A program made the translations under genes and the position numbers. Source: Achromobacter pestifer (GTDB taxonomy: Bacteria; Pseudomonadota; Gammaproteobacteria; Burkholderiales; Burkholderiaceae_B). From it: a stretch of 64,000 bases of DNA. The stretch's first letter is position 1. Each line of letters opens with the position of its first letter. Positions 46,117-52,922 of the stretch are shown here, in pieces. The stretch lies in contig NZ_CADIJX010000001.1 of assembly GCF_902859625.1 (NCBI RefSeq), positions 930,001-994,000 of the forward strand. The letters run 5' to 3'. The notes below the pieces were generated by a model. It ran no database searches. It was given only the letters and a program-made list of their open reading frames with translations, and was not told the origin of the DNA.

Positions 46117-46757
46117 CTGCACAGGACGCACGCACGCACGAACTATCCCCGCTGGTCTATCTGGTGGACGACGACGACGCCGTGCGCGACGGCCTGTCGC
46201 TGTTGCTGCGCAGCGTGGGCCTGCGCAGCGCCGGGTTCGGTGATCCGCTGGCCTTCCTGGCGCAACTGGCGCCCAGCGCCATCGGCTGCGTGGTGCTGGA
46301 CATCCGCATGCCCGGCATCAGCGGCCTGGATGTGCTGAGCCGGCTGGCTGACCAATCCGATCTGCCGGTGGTCATGCTGACCGGACACGCCAACGTGGAC
46401 TTGTGCCGTCGTGCCTTCAAGGGCGGCGCCATGGAATTCCTGCAAAAACCCGTGGACGACGACGTGTTCCTGGATGCGGTGCAGACCGCCGTACGCACCC
46501 ACATCGCCAGCCGCGAACGGCTGGCCGTGACCCAGGCCGCCACCGAGCGCCTGGCGCGGCTGTCAGGGCGCGAACAAGAGGTGCTGGAACGTATCGTGCA
46601 AGGCATGAGCAACAAGGAAATCGCGCGCGAGTTCGACCTGTCGCCGCGTACCGTCGAAACCTATCGCGCCAATGTCTTCGCCAAGCTCGAAGCCGATTCG
46701 CTGGCGCAACTGATCCGCCAATACGCGACGCTGCTGGATCCCCTGCCGCCTCCGTAA
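46113..46757 (+). CDS. FixJ/NarL-type response regulator
   Basis: The 214-residue regulator has a receiver domain (VDDDDAVRDGLS, phospho-acceptor D63 in CVVLDIRMPGISGLD, K in FLQKPV) and a LuxR-type HTH (LSGREQEVLERIVQGMSNKEIAREFDLSPRTVETYRANVFAKL). The ATG at 46113 overlaps the kinase stop. Dimers of such proteins bind short inverted repeats, and TCCGTA-N4-TACGGA sites stand before the kinase gene and after this gene. The last codons (CCG CCT CCG TAA) are themselves part of the second site. Confidence 0.92.
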   Translation: MTAQDARTHELSPLVYLVDDDDAVRDGLSLLLRSVGLRSAGFGDPLAFLAQLAPSAIGCVVLDIRMPGISGLDVLSRLADQSDLPVVMLTGHANVDLCRRAFKGGAMEFLQKPVDDDVFLDAVQTAVRTHIASRERLAVTQAATERLARLSGREQEVLERIVQGMSNKEIAREFDLSPRTVETYRANVFAKLEADSLAQLIRQYATLLDPLPPP

Positions 46758-46766
46758 CGCTACGGA
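46751..46766. promoter_or_regulatory. Response-regulator site, copy 2 (HbpS-like promoter)
   Basis: TCCGTA-ACGC-TACGGA is embedded in a perfect 9-bp dyad (GCCTCCGTA / TACGGAGGC, 46748-46769). It overlaps the regulator stop codon and lies 90 bp before the HbpS-like gene. No T-run follows, so it looks like an operator rather than a terminator. Confidence 0.72.
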
Positions 46767-46856
46767 GGCGCGCGCGTATTCGGGCGTATACCGCCCGCGC
46801 CGTGATTTCGCGACACTGACTGCTCCTACCGAATGTTCTCCAAAAGGACGCAGACC

Positions 46857-47345
46857 ATGAACCGTTTCACGCTTGCCACCTTGATGTCCACCCTGGCTTT
46901 TGCCGGCGCCGCCAACGCCGCCGTGCTGAGCGAAAGCAATCTGTCGATGGCCGATGCGCAGAAGCTCGCCACCGCCACCGTCGCCGCCTGCCAGGCCAAG
47001 GGCTACAACGTGAGCGCCTCGGTCGTGGACCGCGCCGGCCTGCTCAAAGCCTTCGCCCGCGCCGACAACGCCGGCCCGCACACCATCGAAGCCAGCCGCG
47101 CCAAGGCCTTCACCGCCGTCTCCGCCAAGACCCCGACGCTGGCCATGATGGAGAATTCGCAAAAGAACGCGGGCGCCGCCAATCTGACCGATATCCCGGG
47201 CTTCCTGCTGCTGGGCGGTGGCGTGCCGGTCAAGGCCGGCAACAGCGTCATTGGCGCGATCGGCGTGGCGGGCGCTCCGGGGGGCAACCTGGACGCCCAG
47301 TGCGCCGACGCCGTGCTGGAAGAAAACGCGGCAATGTTCAAGTAA
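46857..47345 (+). CDS. Secreted HbpS/GlcG-family (DUF336) protein
   Basis: The 162-residue precursor starts at MNRFTLATLMSTLAFAGAAN, a signal peptide cut near ANA. The mature part is a DUF336 domain: SMADAQKLATATVAACQAKGYNVSASVVDRAGLLKAFARAD, SRAKAFTAVSAKTPTLA, and GGGVPVKAGNSVIGAIGVAGAPGGNLDAQCADAVLEE. In Streptomyces the extracellular HbpS binds haem and iron and tunes the SenS sensor kinase. Here the gene follows a kinase-regulator pair with the same operator before both. A role as accessory sensor is inferred. AAAAGGA lies 10 nt before the ATG. Confidence 0.88.
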   Translation: MNRFTLATLMSTLAFAGAANAAVLSESNLSMADAQKLATATVAACQAKGYNVSASVVDRAGLLKAFARADNAGPHTIEASRAKAFTAVSAKTPTLAMMENSQKNAGAANLTDIPGFLLLGGGVPVKAGNSVIGAIGVAGAPGGNLDAQCADAVLEENAAMFK

Positions 47346-48513
47346 TACGCGGCTGGGCGGGCGCCCGCATGACTCGCAAGCCCGCCCAGATTCCCGCGAA
47401 GCAGGCCGCGCCGAACACCCAGCCTGATAGCGCACCCGCCATCACGCCGGACAACAGCGTACCCACGGTGCATCCCAGCGCCGTCATTCCTCCCCAACCC
47501 ATCAAAACGCCACCCGCGACGTTGCGGACGATGTCCTTCGCCGACGGCAGTCTGGGCTTGAACGCGCCAGCCGCCAAGGCCGCCGCCCACGCCCCGCCCA
47601 CCAGCGCCAGCACGAACGCCCCGTTGTTCGACAACAGCGCGCGCTTGATGACGGTGGCGCATCCCGCGAAGGTGTCCAGCCCTTCAAGACGCGCCGGCAG
47701 CCAGCCCGTGCCTGCCGCCATCGTGCGCGCCACGCTGCCCAGTTCAGCCGTCACGCCCAATGGCGCGATGCGCAGATACGCGATGACTCCGATGCCCCCC
47801 ACCAGCAAACCGCCCACGGCCGGCGGCCAGCGCTCTCGCAACACTGCCTGCCAAGGCGACATCGGCTGCCCGGCCGCCGTCGCCTGCGGGCCGCCCCGGC
47901 GCATCACCGCCCACGCCAGCGCGATCAGCACCGCGCCTTGCAGCAGCACCGTTGCGCCATAGCCCAGCCGCTGCGGCAGCCACACCACCGGCGCTTCCTG
48001 GATCAACGCCAGATACAGCGCATTCCACGTCGCGAAGCCCAGTACAAAGCCCACGGCCGCCCCCGCCAGCGCGAACGGCGAGGCCAGCGCGCCTTCACCC
48101 AGCCGGTAGAAATGCGCGCTGATGCACGAACCCGACACCCGCATCCCGACGCCGAACACGAAGGCTCCCGCGACCAATGCCAAGCTGACCGGGCCAATGT
48201 GCGCGCCAGGCGGCAGACGCCCTGGCGATGGCACCGGAAGGAAGGCGCCGAACACCGCGTGGTAGCCCAGCGTTCCAACCCCCAGCGCAATCAGCACCGC
48301 GAACATGCCCGCCGTCTGCCTGTGATCAATGAAGTCGCGGGCGATGCAGTAGAAGCAAAAGCGCGAGCGTTGCAGCACGATGCCGAACGCCGCGCCCAGC
48401 AAGACCGACAACGACAGGTTGCGTCCGCCCTCGGGCAATGGCGCCAGCAGCCAAGCCGCAACGAAAACGGCCGCCAACACCGCGGCGGCCGACACATAGC
48501 GCAGCGCGCCCAC
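47338..48513 (-). CDS. YeeE/YedE-family sulfur (thiosulfate) transporter
   Basis: The 391-residue membrane protein starts with GTG at 48513, directly next to the rhodanese stop. It has about ten to twelve membrane segments and two related halves. Conserved cysteines sit in SRFCFYCIARDF, VSGSCISAHFYRLGEG, FAGCATVIKRALL and ALGCTVGTLLSG, the pattern by which TsuA-type proteins pass thiosulfate from Cys to Cys. It ends 8 bp inside the convergent HbpS-like gene. It should bring reduced sulfur into the cell alongside the periplasmic rhodanese. Confidence 0.9.
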   Translation of the reverse strand: MGALRYVSAAAVLAAVFVAAWLLAPLPEGGRNLSLSVLLGAAFGIVLQRSRFCFYCIARDFIDHRQTAGMFAVLIALGVGTLGYHAVFGAFLPVPSPGRLPPGAHIGPVSLALVAGAFVFGVGMRVSGSCISAHFYRLGEGALASPFALAGAAVGFVLGFATWNALYLALIQEAPVVWLPQRLGYGATVLLQGAVLIALAWAVMRRGGPQATAAGQPMSPWQAVLRERWPPAVGGLLVGGIGVIAYLRIAPLGVTAELGSVARTMAAGTGWLPARLEGLDTFAGCATVIKRALLSNNGAFVLALVGGAWAAALAAGAFKPRLPSAKDIVRNVAGGVLMGWGGMTALGCTVGTLLSGVMAGALSGWVFGAACFAGIWAGLRVMRAPAQPRIT

Positions 48514-49440
48514 TCAGGTCTTGCCCCACACGGTGCCGGACGGGTTGCTGATCGGCGACCCGACGCTGTTGCCGTATTCCGTCCACGAGCCGTCGTAGTT
48601 GCGCACGTCATAGCCCAGCAGCTTGCGCAGCGCGAACCAGGAATGGCTGGAACGTTCACCGATGCGGCAATACGTGATGATGGGTTGCGTGCCATCCACG
48701 CCGGCCGCTTGATAGATTGCCTTCAGCTCCTGCTCCGACTTGAACGTGCCGTCCTCGGCCACCAGCTTGCTCCACGTCACGTTCACCGCCCCGGGGACGT
48801 GCCCCGCGCGCACCGCCAGTTCCGGCACGCCATTCGGCGCGAAGATCTTGCCGTTGTATTCATCGGCGGAACGAATGTCCACCAGCACGCCCTGCTTGTC
48901 CTTGCGCGCCACGGCCAGCACGTCCTGCAAATGCGCGCGCAATGCCGGATTGGCCTGCTTGATCTGCGCGTTGCCTGCCGGCTGGATCTTGGCGCCGTTG
49001 GACAAGGGTCGCCCTTCGGCTTCCCACTTCTTGCGGCCGCCATCCAGGATCTTCACGTTGTCGATGCCGTAGATATCGAATATCCATGCGCCCCAAGCGG
49101 CAAACCAGTTGTTGTTGTCGCCGTAAAGAATGGTTGTCGTATCGGCATTGATGCCAGAGCGCGCCACCAGCGCCTGGAATTGCTTGGGCGGCGCGATGTC
49201 GCGGTTCACGGTATCGACCAGATCCGTGTGCCAGCTGACGTTGGCCGCGCCCGGGATATGGCCGCGTTCGTACAGCCCGGGATTCACGCTGACCTCCACC
49301 ACCCGGACCTTGGGATCGTTCAGATTCTTTTCCAGCCAATCGGTCGTGACCAGATACTTGGCATGTTGCGCCGTCGCCGGAAAGGCGATGCAAGTCGCCA
49401 ATGCGGCAAAAGCGCTGACCAGCAGCGTGCGTGGGGACAT
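48514..49440 (-). CDS. Periplasmic two-domain rhodanese (thiosulfate/3-mercaptopyruvate sulfurtransferase)
   Basis: The 308-residue precursor has a signal peptide (cut after ATAQ, near residue 25). The first rhodanese domain lacks a catalytic cysteine (LYGDNNNWFAAW). The second has the active loop TYCRIGERSSHSW (C about 257). The domain order and loop match the SseA family, but the CRIGER loop is closer to thiosulfate sulfurtransferases than to the CG(S/T)GV loop of mercaptopyruvate enzymes. It forms a two-gene operon with the sulfur transporter, without a spacer. Confidence 0.93.
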   Translation of the reverse strand: MSPRTLLVSAFAALATCIAFPATAQHAKYLVTTDWLEKNLNDPKVRVVEVSVNPGLYERGHIPGAANVSWHTDLVDTVNRDIAPPKQFQALVARSGINADTTTILYGDNNNWFAAWGAWIFDIYGIDNVKILDGGRKKWEAEGRPLSNGAKIQPAGNAQIKQANPALRAHLQDVLAVARKDKQGVLVDIRSADEYNGKIFAPNGVPELAVRAGHVPGAVNVTWSKLVAEDGTFKSEQELKAIYQAAGVDGTQPIITYCRIGERSSHSWFALRKLLGYDVRNYDGSWTEYGNSVGSPISNPSGTVWGKT

Positions 49441-49609
49441 CGGATTCTCCTGGATTCGGCTACTTGGATGAGCCTTTGGAATCCGGACGATATCGGCTTA
49501 CTTGCTGCGCACGAACGACATTGTTTTCATATTCTGATTACCTATTCAGCCTATTGTCAGTCTCGTCGCAGCTGCTGAGCTAGTGCATCTGCGCAAGGCG
49601 GAACGGCGT

Positions 49610-50359
49610 TTACTTGTTCAGCACTTCGCTGGCAAGCTTTCCGGTTTCCACGCAACTGAGCAGATCCGCCCTGATTATCTTGCGCAGGCTCTCTTGATCC
49701 GCTTCACTCTGCGCAGTGAACGCCTGGCCGCTCTTTGGCCGGGGCGTGGCCATCACATCGGCATAGGCTTTCATCACCTCCCCGACGTTTGGCATCGCCG
49801 GCTGCAATGCTGCCAAACCGGCCTGGACATTACCTAGAATCCGATTCCCGGCGTTCATCACATCGGCTAACAGCACATCTTTATCGCGCGGCAACACACT
49901 GGCCGCGGATATCACACAGCCAATATTGACCGCCGCCGCACCGTAAATGCGATCTTGCGCGGTCAGGGAATACTGCTCCATGAACAAGCTGGATCCCACA
50001 GCCAGACCCGCGCCTGTGGCCGTCGTCGCGACATTGCCGATGATTGCACCGACTGCCCCCACAATGGCGCCCCCCGCAACGCCGGTCCGCAAATCCATAG
50101 CTCCCGTACGAGCGCTGGACGCCTTGTTCCAGTACACCTGTTGCTGCTCTAGAAATTTGTCCAACACAAACCCGACGTTTAAGGCCGTGTTAACCGGCGG
50201 CTTCATGTTGAACGCCGCCTCGACCGCGCTCTGGTTCTTCTTGCCCAGGTCCAATACCGGGTAGGCGTTGGGAGGCGACCATGCGCATCCAGAGACGCCT
50301 GCCAACATCGCCAGCCCGCTGATCAGAATCGTCAACCGCCCCGCCCGCATGTGATGCAT
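49610..50359 (-). CDS. Hypothetical lipoprotein with glycine-zipper region
   Basis: The 249-residue protein has a lipoprotein signal (LAGVSGC, Cys25). Residues about 92-130 are a glycine- and alanine-rich hydrophobic stretch (GVAGGAIVGAVGAIIGNVATTATGAGLAVG), typical of glycine-zipper proteins that insert in or lie at membranes. GAGG lies 7 nt before the ATG. I do not recognise a family. Base composition dips a little in GC compared with the neighbours, which could mean later arrival. Confidence 0.75.
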   Translation of the reverse strand: MHHMRAGRLTILISGLAMLAGVSGCAWSPPNAYPVLDLGKKNQSAVEAAFNMKPPVNTALNVGFVLDKFLEQQQVYWNKASSARTGAMDLRTGVAGGAIVGAVGAIIGNVATTATGAGLAVGSSLFMEQYSLTAQDRIYGAAAVNIGCVISAASVLPRDKDVLLADVMNAGNRILGNVQAGLAALQPAMPNVGEVMKAYADVMATPRPKSGQAFTAQSEADQESLRKIIRADLLSCVETGKLASEVLNK

Positions 50360-50458
50360 GTTTGAGCCTCATCGTTGATGGTGGTCTCGTGCGTCGTATT
50401 CGCACCAGATGCGAACGGATTATTCAGACAGTAACATTTAGTGTCAATTGGGGCTTGC

Positions 50459-51940
50459 ATGAGGCAAGCGGCCGAAACACCGTCGCAGTTCCCCGTGCGA
50501 CACTGCACGGCATTCCCAGCCCCGGTCTTGCCGATGCCCCTGCCGCCTTCTTCTCTGTTGCTGGACGAGATCTTGCGTGCCGCGCCCCGCCGCTATCGCG
50601 TGCCGTCGGCTCCTGTCGGCGCGGAACAGGTGAAGCATGCCGGGGCCGCCACCACGCTTGCCGTCACGATCGAGGTGGCGCGTCAAGCGCTGGCCGATGG
50701 CCTGGCGCCCGACATGGCAACGAAGCAGGCGTTCATTCACGCGCTGGGCCGGTTGATCCAAGAAGCGGTGCGACAGGACGAAGGAGACCCGGCATTCCAG
50801 GCCATCGTGCTGCGGCATCGGGTGGCGCAAGTGCGTGAGTACGCAGCGCTGTCCGCCATCGCCGATCAGGACCGCCGCCAGATCAACGCCACCGTCAACG
50901 CGATCGCGCACCCTGAGAAACTCAAGCGCCTGCCGCCAGGGCCGCCACGCGACGTCTTGGCGCAGTTGCAGACCGCGGCAGCCACCGCATCCTGGACTGC
51001 GCTATCCGACGCCGGGCAACGGCTACGCGCCATGCCGGAATCCGCCTCCGACCCCACGATTGAGCGCGCCTTGGCACGCCTTCTGAACGAGCCGGCACTG
51101 GAACGTCTGCAACGTCTGGACGCCTTGGCGCCAGACGCACACGTGCAGCGGTATCAATCCCTCTGGGACCGGCACGGCCCGCGTTCAGGCAGCCCCGGCG
51201 CCGCAGCCCAGGGCTCAGCCGCGCAGCGGCGTGGCGCCGCCGTCGAAGCATCCGCCACGCAGGCGCTGGACGCCCTTGCCCAGCGGCTCAACGACGCAGA
51301 AGGAAGCCTGTCGCCCTATCGCGTCGTGACCTCGATGCGCGTGCCGTCATCGATCCCCGCCAGCGCCGAACGCGCCAAGACCGAGTGGGACGCGGTCCTG
51401 CTGAGGAAAGCGCCTGCGGACAACGACACGCCTGTCTGGGATGTTTGCCTGCTGGTCGAAGCCAAGGCCTCCGTGGACGCTGCCACCACCGACCTGCCGC
51501 GACTGCAACGCGGCTTGCGCCTGCTTGCGCACGCCGACGACAACACGGCCTATCCGTTCAAGACCGAGCAAGGCATCGTCCACCTGCGTGGGGCCTCGTT
51601 GCAAGCGCTGCCTTGGGATATCCCAGGCTTGGCACAGGTGGTGCTTTACTGCTGCGATGCCCCTGCGGAAACGACGCCCCGGCTGCTTAGCGCGGCCAGC
51701 CGGATGCACTTGCTATCCGCCCCGGCCAGTGTGGACTTCGCCATCAAGCTGGCAGGCCCGCAACCGCCTGATCCCGAGGCCCTTGAACCGGTGTGGCGGC
51801 TGTTGCTGGAGTCGCCCCAATGGACGCCCATTCTGCACCAGTACCCGATGCTGCGCGACATCCGCGACATGATGGTGCATGTCGACGACTTGCGCGCCGC
51901 GATCGCGGTCGATACACGGTGGAGCGCCGCCAGCGGCTAA
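50459..51940 (+). CDS. Hypothetical protein with possible PD-(D/E)XK nuclease core
   Basis: The protein is 493 residues if begun at the ATG at 50459 (a GTG at 50441 and an ATG at 50534 are alternatives; none has a clear ribosome site). Residues 1-300 are mostly helical and charged, with an alanine-rich linker near 245-265. At about 311-336 the sequence has EWDAVL, then LLVEAKAS 22 residues on, the D-xn-ExK pattern of restriction-like nuclease folds. It then ends in a region of no known motif. The nuclease reading is a pattern match only; no partner gene (methylase, immunity, toxin module) is nearby. Confidence 0.65.
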   Translation: MRQAAETPSQFPVRHCTAFPAPVLPMPLPPSSLLLDEILRAAPRRYRVPSAPVGAEQVKHAGAATTLAVTIEVARQALADGLAPDMATKQAFIHALGRLIQEAVRQDEGDPAFQAIVLRHRVAQVREYAALSAIADQDRRQINATVNAIAHPEKLKRLPPGPPRDVLAQLQTAAATASWTALSDAGQRLRAMPESASDPTIERALARLLNEPALERLQRLDALAPDAHVQRYQSLWDRHGPRSGSPGAAAQGSAAQRRGAAVEASATQALDALAQRLNDAEGSLSPYRVVTSMRVPSSIPASAERAKTEWDAVLLRKAPADNDTPVWDVCLLVEAKASVDAATTDLPRLQRGLRLLAHADDNTAYPFKTEQGIVHLRGASLQALPWDIPGLAQVVLYCCDAPAETTPRLLSAASRMHLLSAPASVDFAIKLAGPQPPDPEALEPVWRLLLESPQWTPILHQYPMLRDIRDMMVHVDDLRAAIAVDTRWSAASG

Positions 51941-51963
51941 CGACCACGGCCGGCGCCCCGCCC

Positions 51964-52851
51964 TCAGCCTGCGTTTTCCCCAATACCGTCCAGTGCGCGA
52001 ATTTCCGCGTCCGGCAGCACCAGCTTCGCCGCGGCCAGATTCTCTCGTAGGTGCGCGACCGACGACGTGCCGGGAATGACCAGGATGTTGGGCGCGCGTT
52101 GCAACAACCACGCAATCGCAACCTGCATCGGCGTGGCGCCAACGCGCTGCGCGACGTCCGTCAGCGTGGCGGATTGCAGCGGGCTGAAGCCGCCCAGCGG
52201 AAAGTACGGGACGTAGGCAATGCCGTCCTGCGCCAGTGAGTCAATCAGGGCGTCGTCATGGCGATGCGCCAGGTTGTACTGATTCTGCACGCACACGATA
52301 TCGCACAGGCCACGGCCTTCCTTGACCTGCGCGGCCGTCACATTGCTCAGGCCAATGTGACGCACCAGCCCACGCCGCTGCAATGCCGCCAACGCAGACA
52401 GGGGCTCGGCAATCGAGCCTTCTTCCGGCCCGTGCACGCCGTACATGATGCGCATGTTCACCACATCCAGCACGTCCAGCCCCAGATTGCGCAGATTGTC
52501 CTCGACGGCGCTCTCCAATTCGGCGGCGCTGTCGGCACGGATCCAGGAAGCGTCCTCGCCCCGCCGCGCGCCGATCTTGGTGACCAGCACCAGATCGTCC
52601 GGATACGGCGACAGCGCCTCGCGGATGATCTGATTGGTAACGTGCGGGCCGTAGAAATCGCTGGTGTCGATGTGGTTCACGCCGTTGGCCACGGCCTCAC
52701 GCAGCACCGCCAACGCCGCGTCACGGTCGCGCGGCGGCCCAAAGACGCCCGGGCCGGCCAATTGCATCGCGCCATAGCCCAAGCGCTTGACGCGCTTGGA
52801 TCCCAGGGCATGGGTGTCGGTATTGTTGTCTTCGTTCGGTAGCGGCGGCAT
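51964..52851 (-). CDS. Aldo/keto reductase (PdxI-like)
   Basis: The 295-residue TIM-barrel enzyme has the catalytic Asp and Tyr in VNHIDTSDFYGPHVTN and the Lys in LVTKIGAR. Where most aldo/keto reductases carry His (LIHWP type) it reads LDVVNMRIM, as in the pyridoxal/oxidoreductase subfamily of E. coli YdbC (PdxI). GGPG-like NADPH contacts lie in VIPGTSSVAHLRENLAA at the end. It may reduce pyridoxal or other aldehydes. It stands alone between convergent neighbours. Confidence 0.88.
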   Translation of the reverse strand: MPPLPNEDNNTDTHALGSKRVKRLGYGAMQLAGPGVFGPPRDRDAALAVLREAVANGVNHIDTSDFYGPHVTNQIIREALSPYPDDLVLVTKIGARRGEDASWIRADSAAELESAVEDNLRNLGLDVLDVVNMRIMYGVHGPEEGSIAEPLSALAALQRRGLVRHIGLSNVTAAQVKEGRGLCDIVCVQNQYNLAHRHDDALIDSLAQDGIAYVPYFPLGGFSPLQSATLTDVAQRVGATPMQVAIAWLLQRAPNILVIPGTSSVAHLRENLAAAKLVLPDAEIRALDGIGENAG

Positions 52852-52922
52852 GGTGTATCTCCGGAGGGGAACGAACAGCTTAGCCCTTTCCGCCTCCGTG
52901 GATAATCAGGCAAGTCGACGCC

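Noticed and set aside
46748..46769. 9-bp dyad after the response regulator as a terminator
   Set aside because: No T-run follows, and its core recurs at 44627-44642 before the kinase gene, so it was kept as an operator.
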